Below, in pieces: positions 1 through 8,782 of a DNA stretch of 64,000 nucleotides. This DNA is from Microthrixaceae bacterium. Lineage in GTDB: Bacteria; Actinomycetota; Acidimicrobiia; Acidimicrobiales; DATDAH01. A program made the position numbers and the translations under genes. The stretch lies in contig JACJWK010000004.1 in NCBI GenBank assembly GCA_020637195.1, positions 181,868-245,867 of the forward strand, in the 5' to 3' direction. Each line of letters starts with the position of its first letter. The first letter of the stretch is position 1. The notes under the pieces were generated by a model. That model ran no database searches, was not told the origin of the DNA, and saw only the letters and a list, made by a program, of their open reading frames with translations.

Positions 1-1
1 C

Positions 2-418
2 ATCGGGGCCGTGCTGATGATGCGGTTCGCCGAGCTGGCCGCGCCCCACTTCGAGACCGCCGAGGTGATCGAGCTCCACCACGACCGCAAGGTCGACGCG
101 CCGTCGGGCACGGCGATGCTCACCGTCGAGCGCATGGCGGCGGCGTCGGGGGAGTGGGGCGACGACCCCACCACGACCACCGTCGTCGGCGGGGCCCGCG
201 GCGGCGTGGCCGCGGGCGGCATCCACGTCCACTCGGTGCGGCTGCGCGGCGTCGTGGCCCACCAGGAGGTGCTGCTCGGCACCACCGGCCAGACCCTCAC
301 GCTGCGCCACGACAGCTACGACCGCTCGTCGTTCATGCCCGGGGTCGTCCTCGCCTGCAAGCGGGTGGACGGCATCCCCGGCGTCACCATCGGGCTCGAG
401 GCGCTGCTCGACCTGTAG
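2..418 (+). CDS. dapB: 4-hydroxy-tetrahydrodipicolinate reductase, C-terminal part
   Basis: This is the last 138 residues of DapB; the N-terminal Rossmann part lies before the window. DapB reduces hydroxy-tetrahydrodipicolinate with NAD(P)H in the cytoplasm, the second committed step of diaminopimelate and lysine synthesis. The visible part carries the substrate-binding run HHDRKVDAPSGTAM near the start and the family pattern of a HVHSVRLRG beta-strand, HQEVLLG, and a final segment PGVTIGLEALLDL. The full protein is normally about 250 residues, so roughly half is present. A GC-rich hairpin lies just after the stop and separates it from the convergent surface-protein gene. dapA, dapF, dapC, dapD and dapE are further along the same window. 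Confidence 0.95.
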   Translation: MGAVLMMRFAELAAPHFETAEVIELHHDRKVDAPSGTAMLTVERMAAASGEWGDDPTTTTVVGGARGGVAAGGIHVHSVRLRGVVAHQEVLLGTTGQTLTLRHDSYDRSSFMPGVVLACKRVDGIPGVTIGLEALLDL

Positions 419-421
419 GCG

Positions 422-448
422 GCGCCGGCGCGCCCCGGTCGCCGGCGC
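422..448. terminator. Hairpin between convergent genes
   Basis: GCGCCGGCG at 422-430 pairs perfectly with CGCCGGCGC at 440-448 around a 9-nt loop. It fills the gap between the dapB stop and the stop of the convergent gene ending at 449, so it could end transcription from both sides. No T-run follows, which is usual in this window. Confidence 0.55.
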
Positions 449-3019
449 TCAGGGGCCGAGGAGGGCGGACACCTCGATGGTCGTGCCGGCCCCGACCGGC
501 ACCGTGGTGGCGTCGTCGTAGGCGTCGGCACCGTCCCAGTACTGCTGGCGGCGCACCCCGGACGGGTCGACGAACGTCACGCGGTACGTGCCGGGGGCCA
601 GGCCCTCGATCTCGAACGAGCCGTCGCCGGCGGCGACCGCCCCGCCGGCGATCCCGGCGGGCCCGATGGCCACGATCCAGGTGCCGGGCAGGGCGTCGCC
701 CGACGCCCGGTCGCGGACGTCCCCGACGATGCGGCCACCCGAGTCGGTCAGGGACGCGTCGACGGTCGCCGGGGCGTGGGCGGTGTCGGCCTCGGCGATC
801 GCGTGGTACGGGCGGTCCTCGTGCCATTCCGCGGCGCGCCGCCCGCTCGGGTCCACGACGACGAGCTTGTAGCCGCCGGCGGCGAGGTCCAGTGCGTACC
901 CGCCCGCGTCGTCGGTGACGGCGGTCCCGGCCAGCGAGTACCGGGACGCGGTGAGGGCGAGGACCCACACCCCCGGGAGGCCGGCGCCGGTGCGCTCGTC
1001 GGTGACCCGGCCGTCGAGGGACGAGCCACCGGGCTCGACGGGCTGGGGCGGGAGCGCGGCGTCGGCCACCGTCGATCCGCCTTCGCTCACCGGGGCCGGC
1101 GTGGCGCCGGCGGCGTCGGCGCTGCCGCCGTGGAAGCGGGGGGCGTGGGCGCCGGCCGGGTCGAGCAGGACCACCCGGTAGTCGCCGACCGGCAGCGGGT
1201 CGGTGGCGTAGCGCCCTGCCGCGTCGGCGGTCACGCCCGACCGCGGGGCGCCGGTGACGGGGTCGAGCGCCACGGCCCACGCTCCCGGGACGGGAGCCCC
1301 CGTCCCGTCCTCGGTGACGGTGCCCGCGATGGTGCCTCGCCGCGGGTCCATGGTGGCCACCAGATCGGTCGGCGCGCCGGCGCCGACGGTGACGGTCGAG
1401 GGCGGGCCGTGGAAGCCGGATCGGTGGGCGCCGGTGGCGTCGAGGAGGTAGGCGAGGTAGGCGCCCGGGGGCACCGGGACCGAGAAGCCGCCGTCGGCGC
1501 CGGCGGTCGCGGCGCCGGCCAGCGACGTGTCGGCGAGGTGGAGCAGGGCGATGCCCGCCCCGGCCACCGGCGCGCCGTCGACCGCGTCGAGCACCGTGCC
1601 CGTCAGCCCGGTCGGGGAGCCGGCCATCGCGTCCATGCCCGACCGCAACTCGTCCGGCTCGAGGTCGCCCGCCTCGAACGGGACCACCCGGTAGGTCGCG
1701 ACGCCGTGGATGGTGAGGACCGGCTCGCCCGCGGGGGTCAGCTCCGTGATGTAGCGGTTGACCTGGGGGAGGCCCCACGTGGCGACCCAGTTCCCGCCGC
1801 TCAGCCGACGCGCCGACCCGGTGCCGCCGGAGTAGGCCGCCCGCGGGTCGGTGACCGTCTCGACGGCCGTGGCGAGCCGGGCGTCGAGGTCGAGCTCGAA
1901 GCGGATCAGCCGGGGTCGCCGCTGCGGGTCCGAGGAGCCGTTGTCCATCACGCTGAGGGTGCCGTCGGGCCAGAAGCGGGGGTCGTGCTGGCCGGCGAAG
2001 AGGTTCACGACCTCGGCGGGGTCGAGGATGCGGGTGCCGTCGGACACGCGCAGGCTCTCGGGCCGGTCCGTGCCCCCGAGCTTCCACCGGATCTCGTCGG
2101 TGGCCAGGTCGACGGCGTAGATCGCGTCGAGGCTCCGTGCCGACCAGACCACGCCGCCGTCGCCGTCGGGCTCGACCGCGTTGACGTGGGCGAAGTTGTC
2201 GGACTTGTAGGCGGCCGGGACCCGTTCGGACGGGTCGATGTGGTCCTCGGTGCGCCAGACCCAGGTCTCGTCGTCGTCCTCGTCCAGGGCGACGAACCGG
2301 GCCTCCTCCTCGAATCCGCGGTCCGAGGTGACGTACTCGAACCCGACGAGGCGCCCGTCGGGCAGCCGCTGGAGGTCGTGGTGGTCGAGTACGTGGCCGA
2401 CGGTGCGCACGACGGTGCCGTCCCAGTCCCGGAACGTGTAGTGGTCGCCGCCCGACTCGGTCGAGACCAGGCGCCCGTCGATGACCTTCGCGTCGATCGG
2501 CCGTCGGGGGGCCTGGTCGAGCCACCAGACGGGCGTGCCCTCGGCGTCGAAGAGCACCAGGTAGGTGCCCCAGGTCACCAGGTAGTGCGAGGCCTGCGGG
2601 GTCCCCGAGACCGTGACGGTGTACTCGGGGAAGGAGGGCGGGAGGCAGCGCACCCGGTACGTGTCCGTGGGCCCGGTCGGGTCGTCGGCGGGGGCGAGCT
2701 CGAGGCGCACGGTGGTCGTGGCCGGCGCGCGCAGCACCTGGGTGAACGATGCGGTGAGGAGCGCGGGCGGCGGTGCGCCGGGCCCGAGCGCCACGGCCCG
2801 CAGGCGCACGCCGGGCGCGACCGTGCCCGACAGGGTGATGGTCTGGTCGTCGGCGCAGCGCACCACGTAGTCGTGGCGGTCGGGCGAGAACGCGTGGTCC
2901 AGCGGGTTGGGGGCCGCGGACAGGGCGGTGAGGCCGGCGAGGCTCGCGGTCGGCGCGCCGACGGTGACCGACGGCCCGCGGGTGACGGGCGCCGCCGGCG
3001 CGGGGTCGGGTCGGGCCAT
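449..3019 (-). CDS. Secreted arylsulfotransferase-type propeller protein with four carboxypeptidase-regulatory-like repeats
   Basis: The 856-residue protein has an N-terminal cadherin-like beta-sandwich segment (about 15-60, with the pattern PNPLDHAFSPDRHDYVV), an arylsulfotransferase-type beta-propeller (about 130-480, with HHDLQRLPDGRLVGFEY and NAVEPDGDGGVVWSARSLD), and four repeats of about 85-90 residues related to the carboxypeptidase regulatory or Cna-B fold, each ending in a DPxGxxxxxxH/W-type strand. Sulfotransfer activity is not certain, because the catalytic histidine was not verified. The first ATG (3019) lies just after an in-frame stretch reading LLALAIVACA, a good lipoprotein signal with lipobox IVAC, but no ATG, GTG or TTG precedes it before an in-frame stop. 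The true protein is therefore probably a lipoprotein whose start is unusual or mis-sequenced. Confidence 0.7.
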   Translation of the reverse strand: MARPDPAPAAPVTRGPSVTVGAPTASLAGLTALSAAPNPLDHAFSPDRHDYVVRCADDQTITLSGTVAPGVRLRAVALGPGAPPPALLTASFTQVLRAPATTTVRLELAPADDPTGPTDTYRVRCLPPSFPEYTVTVSGTPQASHYLVTWGTYLVLFDAEGTPVWWLDQAPRRPIDAKVIDGRLVSTESGGDHYTFRDWDGTVVRTVGHVLDHHDLQRLPDGRLVGFEYVTSDRGFEEEARFVALDEDDDETWVWRTEDHIDPSERVPAAYKSDNFAHVNAVEPDGDGGVVWSARSLDAIYAVDLATDEIRWKLGGTDRPESLRVSDGTRILDPAEVVNLFAGQHDPRFWPDGTLSVMDNGSSDPQRRPRLIRFELDLDARLATAVETVTDPRAAYSGGTGSARRLSGGNWVATWGLPQVNRYITELTPAGEPVLTIHGVATYRVVPFEAGDLEPDELRSGMDAMAGSPTGLTGTVLDAVDGAPVAGAGIALLHLADTSLAGAATAGADGGFSVPVPPGAYLAYLLDATGAHRSGFHGPPSTVTVGAGAPTDLVATMDPRRGTIAGTVTEDGTGAPVPGAWAVALDPVTGAPRSGVTADAAGRYATDPLPVGDYRVVLLDPAGAHAPRFHGGSADAAGATPAPVSEGGSTVADAALPPQPVEPGGSSLDGRVTDERTGAGLPGVWVLALTASRYSLAGTAVTDDAGGYALDLAAGGYKLVVVDPSGRRAAEWHEDRPYHAIAEADTAHAPATVDASLTDSGGRIVGDVRDRASGDALPGTWIVAIGPAGIAGGAVAAGDGSFEIEGLAPGTYRVTFVDPSGVRRQQYWDGADAYDDATTVPVGAGTTIEVSALLGP

Positions 3020-3139
3020 CGCGCACGCGACGATGGCGAGGGCGAGGAGCGTGGTGAGGGCGGGCCGACGGCGCCCCGCGGTTGTCGGCCTGAGGTGCGC
3101 GATGGGCGCACCCTACCGATGCCGGTGGGGCGGGTCGGC

Positions 3140-3883
3140 TCAGCTCCGGCGGTGGACGGTGCGGGCGCCGGCCTGGTCGCGGGCGAGCACGACGATCTGG
3201 TCGATGTTCACGCGGCTGGGACGGGTCGCGGCCCAGGCGACGCAGTCGGCCACGTCGTCGGCGGTCAGGGGGGTCATGCCCTGGTAGACGGCGTCGGCCT
3301 GCGCCTCGTCGCCCCCGAAGCGCACGAGGCTGAACTCGGTCTCGACCATGCCGGGATCGATCTCGGTGACCCGCACGGGCTGGCCGAGCAGCTCCTGGCG
3401 GAGCACGCCCATCACGGCGCGGACGGCGAACTTCGCGGCGTTGTAGCCGCCGCCACCCGGGTACGGCTCGTGGGCGGCGATCGACCCGATGGTGACGACG
3501 TGGCCGTCGCCGCCGGCCACGAGGGCGGGGAGCAGGGCCCGGGTCATGCGCAGCACGCCGAGCACGTTGCTGTCGTACATGGCCAGCCAGTCGGCGTCGT
3601 CGGCCCGCGCGATCGGGTCGCGCCCCAGGGCGCCGCCCGCGTTGTTGACCAGCAGGGCGCAGTCGGGGACCTCGGCACAGAAGGCCTCGACCGAGGCGGG
3701 GTCGGTCACGTCGAGGGGCAGCGCGGTGGCGCCGATGGGCTCGGCGACGGCCCGGAGCCGGTCGAGCCGGCGGGCGCCCACCACGACGCGGAAGCCCTCG
3801 GCGGCGAGGCGGGCGGCCGTGGCGGCGCCGATGCCCGAGCTGGCGCCGGTGACGACGGCGACGCGGCCCCCGTCGTCGCTCAC
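3140..3883 (-). CDS. Short-chain dehydrogenase/reductase (YdfG-like)
   Basis: A classical SDR of 247 residues. It has the nucleotide motif TGASSGIG near residue 13, the NNAG motif near 80, and the catalytic Ser-Tyr-Lys set in GSIAAH followed by GGGYNAAK. The sequence resembles NADP-dependent 3-hydroxy-acid dehydrogenases of the YdfG type (LDVTDPASV, then DWLAMYDSNVLGVL). The substrate cannot be read from the sequence. The start overlaps the stop of the upstream membrane-protein gene by four bases, so the two are probably co-transcribed and translationally coupled. Confidence 0.85.
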   Translation of the reverse strand: MSDDGGRVAVVTGASSGIGAATAARLAAEGFRVVVGARRLDRLRAVAEPIGATALPLDVTDPASVEAFCAEVPDCALLVNNAGGALGRDPIARADDADWLAMYDSNVLGVLRMTRALLPALVAGGDGHVVTIGSIAAHEPYPGGGGYNAAKFAVRAVMGVLRQELLGQPVRVTEIDPGMVETEFSLVRFGGDEAQADAVYQGMTPLTADDVADCVAWAATRPSRVNIDQIVVLARDQAGARTVHRRS

Positions 3884-4680
3884 CGGCCGTCCTCGTCGGG
3901 CTCCGGGGGATGGTCGTCACCCGCGTGCGCGGCGCTCTCGGCGGCCTCCCAGACGTCGAGCTCGCGTTCGACCTCGTGCTCGTGCTCGATCTCCTCCTCG
4001 GCCTCCTCGAGCTCCTCCTCGAGGCGCATGAGGGCCTCGAGCTCGCTCTCGCCCTCGCCGCGGCTCTCGTTCCACAGCAGGAAGCCGGTGACCGTGATGG
4101 TCAGCGCGGTCAGCGGGAGGCGGTACTCCCGGATGAGATCGACGAGCGAGTCGAGCGGGCCCGAGAAGATGTCGCCCACCCACCGGATGAGGATGAGGCG
4201 GGCCACCGTGCCCGTGAGGTTCAGCGTGAAGAAGACCGGCGGGGACATGCCCGACGCACCGGCGAAGAGGCAGATGGGGTTGTTGGGTGCGATCAGGACG
4301 AGCGGGTACGAGGCCTTCTGGAAGAACCGCTCGACCGAGCGCAGGATGCCGCCGAAGGTGCGCGAGCGCTTCTCGGCCCACCGCACGGCGGCGTCGCCGT
4401 AGAAGTAGCCGAGGAGGTAGAAGAGCGGGTCGGCGAGCAGCAGTCGCACGGTCCCGACCAGGTAGTACGACCAGGCGTCGAGTTCGTTGGTGACGAGCAC
4501 CAGGTTGCGGTTGCGGGCGTTCAGGGCGATCAGCAGCAGCGGGTGCTCGTCGACGAGGGTCGGCGCCAGGGCGTCGCCGATGTAGGAGGCGATCACCAGC
4601 GCCACCAGCGGCCCGACGATGAGCCAGAACGTCAGTCGGCTCGGCTTCGAGCGGGCGGGGGCGTCCACGGCCCTGATCAT
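3880..4680 (-). CDS. DedA/VTT-like membrane protein with acidic coiled-coil tail
   Basis: A 266-residue membrane protein. Hydrophobic segments lie at about 17-38, 60-100, 125-145 and 185-200. The segment NNPICLFAGASGMSPPVFF followed by NLTGTVARL is typical of the VTT (SNARE-associated/DedA-like) fold, whose members act in lipid scrambling or membrane homeostasis. The last 60 residues are extremely acidic and heptad-like (runs of LEEELEEAEEEIEHEHE), predicting a cytoplasmic coiled coil not usual for DedA proteins. It overlaps the downstream SDR gene by ATGA. The role is unknown; the family placement is fairly secure, the substrate is not. Confidence 0.7.
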   Translation of the reverse strand: MIRAVDAPARSKPSRLTFWLIVGPLVALVIASYIGDALAPTLVDEHPLLLIALNARNRNLVLVTNELDAWSYYLVGTVRLLLADPLFYLLGYFYGDAAVRWAEKRSRTFGGILRSVERFFQKASYPLVLIAPNNPICLFAGASGMSPPVFFTLNLTGTVARLILIRWVGDIFSGPLDSLVDLIREYRLPLTALTITVTGFLLWNESRGEGESELEALMRLEEELEEAEEEIEHEHEVERELDVWEAAESAAHAGDDHPPEPDEDGR

Positions 4681-4757
4681 CGCACCCGGCGGGCCGCGGC
4701 CCGGAGTCCTACGCTGCCGGGCGCCGCCATCCCGACCCGCCGAGGAGCCGATCCGCC

Positions 4758-6395
4758 GTGCAAGGACTGATGCAGGACACGCCGCTCACGCTGCCCCACT
4801 TCTTCCGCCGGGCCGAGCAGCTCTTCCCCGACAAGGAGATCGTCACGGCCACCGCGGCCGGGCGGGAGCGCCGCACCTACGGGGAGTGGGCCGAGCGGAC
4901 CCGCCGCCTCGGCGGCGTGTTCGACGCGCTCGGGCTGTCCGCCGACGCCCGGGTGGGCACGTTCGCCTGGAACACCGCTCGCCACCTCGAGCTGTACTTC
5001 GCCGCCCCCTGCACCGGTCGGGTGCTGCACACGCTGAACATCCGCCTCTTCCCCGAGCAGCTCACCTACGTGGTCAACCACGCCGAGGACGAGGTGGTGT
5101 TCGTCGACCGGTCGCTGGCCGCGCTGCTGTGGCCCCTGATCGAGACGTTCGAGACGGTCCGCCACGTCGTGGTGATGGACGACGGCGCCGGCGAGGTGCC
5201 GGCGGCCGGGGGCGGCGGTGGTCCCGAAGTGCACGACTACGAGGAGTTGCTCGGCGCCGCCGAGGCCGTCGAGTTCGACGTCGCCGACGAGAACCGGGCC
5301 GCGTCGATGTGCTACACGAGCGGCACCACCGGCAACCCGAAGGGCGTGGTCTACTCCCACCGGTCCACGTGGTTGCACACCGTCGGGGTGATGACCGCGG
5401 ACAGCCTCGGGGTGAGCGAGCGCGACGTGATCCTGCCCGTCGTGCCGATGTTCCACGCGAACGCCTGGGGCCTCGCCCACGCCTCGGTCGCGGCCGGGTC
5501 GGGCCTCGTCATGCCCGGGCCGGACCTCTCGCCGCCCGCGCTCGCCGCGCTGATCGAACAGGAGCGGGTGACGGTGGCCGCCGGCGTCCCGACGATCTGG
5601 ATGGGGGTCCTGCCCGAGCTCGCCGGCCGCGACCTCTCGGCCCTGCGGGCCATCCCGTGCGGAGGCTCGGCCGTGCCGCGGGCGCTCTCGGAGGACTACC
5701 GCGCGCAGACCGGGCTGCCCATCCTCCAGGCCTGGGGGATGACCGAGACGAGCCCGGTGGCGTCGATCTGTCGGATCAAGAGCACGTTGGCCGACCAGGA
5801 CGAGGACGCCCTCGCCGACCTGCGGGCGTCGCAGGGCCTCGTGTCCATCGGCGTCGACTTCCGGGTGGTGGGCCCCGACCTCGACCCCGTCGCCTGGGAC
5901 GGCGAGAGCCGGGGCGAGCTCCAGGTGTCGGGCCCGTGGATCGCGGCCACGTACTACGACGACGAGCGGGCCGGCGAGAGCTTCACCGACGACGGGTGGC
6001 TGCGCACGGGCGACGTCGCCACGGTCTCGCCCGAGGGCTACCTGCGGCTGGTCGACCGCACCAAGGACGTCGTCAAGTCCGGTGGCGAGTGGATCAGCTC
6101 GGTGGAGCTCGAGAACGAGATCATGGGCCATCCCAAGGTGGCGGAGGCCGCGGTCATCGGCGTGTCCCACCGCAAGTGGGGCGAGCGCCCCCTGGCGTGC
6201 GTGGTGGTCAAGCCCGGGGAGGAGCTCACGAAGGAGGAGGTCCTCGCCCACCTCGAGGGTCGCATCGCGTCGTGGTGGACGCCCGACGACGTGGTCTTCA
6301 TCGACGAGGTGCCCAAGACGTCGGTGGGCAAGTTCTCGAAGAAGGACCTCCGCTCCCGCTTCGAGGGCCACGTGCTGCCCACCGACGCCGGATGA
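4758..6395 (+). CDS. Fatty-acid/acyl-CoA synthetase (AMP-forming)
   Basis: A 545-residue member of the ANL adenylate-forming superfamily that activates a carboxylic acid, probably a medium- or long-chain fatty acid, to its CoA thioester. The P-loop-like motif YTSGTTGNPKGV is near residue 180, the A5-type motif QAWGMTETSPV near 330, the hinge region GWLRTGDVATV near 415, and the C-terminal lysine motif in VPKTSVGKFSKK near 520. All are intact. A GTG start is preceded by GAGGAG at a normal distance. The gene overlaps the following methyltransferase gene by ATGA. Confidence 0.9.
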   Translation: MQGLMQDTPLTLPHFFRRAEQLFPDKEIVTATAAGRERRTYGEWAERTRRLGGVFDALGLSADARVGTFAWNTARHLELYFAAPCTGRVLHTLNIRLFPEQLTYVVNHAEDEVVFVDRSLAALLWPLIETFETVRHVVVMDDGAGEVPAAGGGGGPEVHDYEELLGAAEAVEFDVADENRAASMCYTSGTTGNPKGVVYSHRSTWLHTVGVMTADSLGVSERDVILPVVPMFHANAWGLAHASVAAGSGLVMPGPDLSPPALAALIEQERVTVAAGVPTIWMGVLPELAGRDLSALRAIPCGGSAVPRALSEDYRAQTGLPILQAWGMTETSPVASICRIKSTLADQDEDALADLRASQGLVSIGVDFRVVGPDLDPVAWDGESRGELQVSGPWIAATYYDDERAGESFTDDGWLRTGDVATVSPEGYLRLVDRTKDVVKSGGEWISSVELENEIMGHPKVAEAAVIGVSHRKWGERPLACVVVKPGEELTKEEVLAHLEGRIASWWTPDDVVFIDEVPKTSVGKFSKKDLRSRFEGHVLPTDAG

Positions 6396-7228
6396 CCACC
6401 TGCCCCTGCTGCCGGGGGGGCGGGTGGGACCCGGCGCTCACCAAGGACGGGTTCACCTACGTCGCCTGCGGCTCGTGCGGGGTCGTCCGCCTCGACCCGC
6501 TGCCCGACGCCGAGGCCGCCGCCGGGCTCTACGACGACGGCTACTTCGTGGCCTCGACCACCGGTGGGTACCACGACTACCTGGCCGACGAGGCCATCCA
6601 CCGCCGCAACGCACGGCGCCACCTCGACGGCCTGGAGCGTGACGGGGCCCGGCCCCCCGGCCGGCTCCTCGAGGTGGGCGCCGCGGCGGGCTTCTTGTCG
6701 GACGAGGCCCGGCGGCGGGGCTGGGACCCGGTCGGGGTCGAGGTGGCGCCGATCGCCGACCACGCCCGCGACCGCCTCGGCCTGCCCGTGCACCGGGAGA
6801 TCGCCGACACCGAGGGCCCGTTCGACGCCTGTGTGATGAACCAGGTCCTCGAGCACCTGCCCGACCCGGCGGCCGCGTTGGCGGCCGTGGCGGAGCGGTC
6901 GGCACCGGGGGCGCGGCTCAGCATCGAGACGTGGGACCGGTCCTCGCTGGTCGCGCGCCGCTCGGGCGCGCGCTGGCAGCAGGTGACACCGCCGTCGGTC
7001 CTCTGGCTGCTGTCGGGCGCGGACCTCCGCTCCCTGCTGGTCGACGCCGGCTTCGAGGACGTCGACGTGCGGCGGGCCACCAAGTGGGTGTCGCTGGCGA
7101 CCGTGCTCGGGCAGTCGGCGGACGGCTCGGGTGTGCTCCGCCGGCTCGCGGGCAGCCGGCTCGGCGCGCTCGGGCTGCCCTACCACCTCGGCGACCTGGT
7201 GGTCGCCACCGCCCGTCGCGCCCCGTGA
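6392..7228 (+). CDS. Class I SAM-dependent methyltransferase with N-terminal zinc-ribbon
   Basis: The 278-residue protein begins with four cysteines in CPCC and CGSC patterns (residues 4-30), like the small zinc ribbon in front of many sugar- or lipid-modifying methyltransferases. A class I fold follows with the SAM-binding motif LLEVGAAAGFL near residue 90 and the motif NQVLEHLPDP near 150, as in the UbiE/Methyltransf_23 group. The start codon overlaps the stop of the acyl-CoA synthetase gene, suggesting co-expression. The substrate is not evident. Confidence 0.85.
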   Translation: MTTCPCCRGGGWDPALTKDGFTYVACGSCGVVRLDPLPDAEAAAGLYDDGYFVASTTGGYHDYLADEAIHRRNARRHLDGLERDGARPPGRLLEVGAAAGFLSDEARRRGWDPVGVEVAPIADHARDRLGLPVHREIADTEGPFDACVMNQVLEHLPDPAAALAAVAERSAPGARLSIETWDRSSLVARRSGARWQQVTPPSVLWLLSGADLRSLLVDAGFEDVDVRRATKWVSLATVLGQSADGSGVLRRLAGSRLGALGLPYHLGDLVVATARRAP

Positions 7229-7259
7229 CCGGCGCGGGGTCGCCACCGCGTCGAGGCCG

Positions 7260-7265
7260 TAGCCT
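7260..7265 (+). promoter_or_regulatory. -10 element TAGCCT of a leaderless promoter
   Basis: TAGCCT sits six bases before the GTG start of the SURF1 gene and fits the recurrent TAnnnT pattern of this window. Transcription would begin at or next to the start codon. Confidence 0.55.
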
Positions 7266-7271
7266 GCCAGC

Positions 7272-8132
7272 GTGTACCGCTTCGCCCTGAAGCCGCGTTG
7301 GCTGCTGTCCCACCTGCTGGTCCTCGTCCTGGTGGTGGTGATGGTCAGCGCCGGCCTCTGGCAGCTCCGGAGGCTCGCCGACAAGCGCGACTTCAACGCG
7401 CTCGTCCGGGCCCGCAGCGACGTCGCGGCGGCACCCGTGAGCGAGGTGCTCCCTGCCTCGGCCGGCTTCACCGACGCCGAGGACGTCGTGTTCCGGGCCG
7501 TCACCGCGTCGGGCGCCTACCTCGCCGACGAGCAGGTGGCGGTGCGCAACCGCACGTTCGAGGGGAAGGCGGGATCGTGGCTGCTCACGCCCCTGCTGCT
7601 CGACGACGGCTCGGCCGTCGTCGTCAACCGGGGCTGGGTCCCGCTCCAGGCGGGGCTCGAGATCCAGCCCGAGTGGGCGCCCCCCGAGGGCCGGGTGCGC
7701 GTCGAGGGCCTGCTCGTCGCCACGCAGACCCGGGGGCGCTTCGGCACCACCGACCCGGCCGACGGCCGGCTCGACACCCTGGCCCGGGCCGACGTGGGAC
7801 GCATCCAACGACAGGTCGACCAGGACCTCGTCCCCGCGGTCCTCCAGCTCGACACCCAGGAGCCGGCCCAGCCGGGCGACTTCCCCGTGGCGGTGGGCCC
7901 GCCCGAGCTGTCCGAGGGACCCCACCTGAACTACGCCGGCCAGTGGTTCATCTTCACGACCATCGCCCTCGTCGGCTATCCGCTGATCCTGCGCCGGGTG
8001 GCTCGCAACCGCGCGGCCGACGAGGAGCGGGCCGACGAGGACGGGGACGGCGCCCCCGGTGGCCGCGACGGTGACGGGGACGGGGACCCGGCCGGACCCG
8101 ACGCCCGCGTCGCGGCCGCCGCCGACGCCTGA
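7272..8132 (+). CDS. SURF1 family cytochrome oxidase assembly protein
   Basis: A 286-residue membrane protein with the SURF1 layout: an N-terminal transmembrane helix (about 15-35) followed by GLWQLRRLADKRDFN, an extracytoplasmic domain containing VNRGWVPL, and a C-terminal helix with LNYAGQWFIFTTIALVGYP. SURF1 proteins help insert heme a during assembly of cytochrome c oxidase in the membrane. The hydrophilic, Asp/Gly-rich tail after residue 245 is not part of the family domain. The first codon is GTG with a TAGCCT element just upstream. The TetR gene follows after eight bases. Confidence 0.9.
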   Translation: MYRFALKPRWLLSHLLVLVLVVVMVSAGLWQLRRLADKRDFNALVRARSDVAAAPVSEVLPASAGFTDAEDVVFRAVTASGAYLADEQVAVRNRTFEGKAGSWLLTPLLLDDGSAVVVNRGWVPLQAGLEIQPEWAPPEGRVRVEGLLVATQTRGRFGTTDPADGRLDTLARADVGRIQRQVDQDLVPAVLQLDTQEPAQPGDFPVAVGPPELSEGPHLNYAGQWFIFTTIALVGYPLILRRVARNRAADEERADEDGDGAPGGRDGDGDGDPAGPDARVAAAADA

Positions 8133-8140
8133 CCGGCGCG

Positions 8141-8722
8141 ATGGTGGCGACGGGGGCCGGTCCGGCGGACGTGCGCGAGCGGCTCCTCGCCGCGGCCATC
8201 GAGCGGGTGGCCACGACGGGCCTCGCCGGGCTGCGCATGGAGGACGTGGCCCGCGGCGCCGGCGTCGGACGGGCCACGCTCTACCGGCACTTCCCGGGGG
8301 GCAAGGACCAGCTGGTCGACGAGGCCATCACCTGGGAGGTGGGCCGCTTCTTCGTCGCGCTCGCCGAGGAGGTGGCCGACGCCCCCGACCTGCGGGCCCG
8401 GCTCGAGCGGGGACTGGTGTTCGCCCACCGGGCGATGGCCGGTCACGCCGCGCTGGCCCGGGTGCTCGAGACGGACCGGGCGCAATTCCTGCCCCGGCTC
8501 CAGGACACGTCGGCACTGGTGGTGGCCGTCGTGCGGGACTACCTGGCGCCGGCCGTGGCCGCCGAGCGGCTCCGGCCCGGGATCGACGTGGACGAGGCCG
8601 CCGAGTACCTGGCCCGGATGGTGCTGTCGTTCCTGCCCAGCCCGGGTCGGTGGGACCTCGACGACCCCGCGGACGTGGCCCGGTTGGTCGACCGCCAGTT
8701 CCTCGCGGGCATCCTGGCCTGA
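8141..8722 (+). CDS. TetR family transcriptional regulator (first of a pair)
   Basis: A 193-residue regulator. The N-terminal DNA-binding helices read IERVATTGLAGLRMEDVAR then AGVGRATLYRHFPGGKDQL (about residues 15-60). The C-terminal ligand domain is too variable to suggest an effector. It lies directly before a second TetR gene with which it shares the RATxYRxFPGG signature, so the pair probably arose by duplication. The stop codon overlaps a CCTGAGAC half-site that also occurs in the operator of the next gene. Confidence 0.88.
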   Translation: MVATGAGPADVRERLLAAAIERVATTGLAGLRMEDVARGAGVGRATLYRHFPGGKDQLVDEAITWEVGRFFVALAEEVADAPDLRARLERGLVFAHRAMAGHAALARVLETDRAQFLPRLQDTSALVVAVVRDYLAPAVAAERLRPGIDVDEAAEYLARMVLSFLPSPGRWDLDDPADVARLVDRQFLAGILA

Positions 8723-8750
8723 GACCGATGTCACACCGCTGCGCCCTTGC

Positions 8751-8780
8751 CTGAGACAATTCCCGGCGTATTGTCTCAGG
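8751..8780. promoter_or_regulatory. Perfect inverted repeat over the promoter of the second TetR gene (probable operator)
   Basis: CCTGAGACAAT at 8751-8761 and ATTGTCTCAGG at 8770-8780 form an 11-bp perfect inverted repeat with an 8-bp spacer. It covers a plausible promoter (TTGCCT at 8747, TATTGT at 8769, spacer 16) and ends three bases before the ATG at 8783. A further CCTGAGAC half-site begins at 8719. The place and symmetry fit autoregulation by one or both TetR proteins. Confidence 0.75.
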
Positions 8781-8782
8781 AG

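Noticed and set aside
776..4402. Very long open frame antisense to the surface protein and dehydrogenase genes
   Set aside because: Its translation is Gly/Val/Arg/His-rich without family motifs, and it is opposite genes with clear domains. Such open antisense frames are expected at this GC content.
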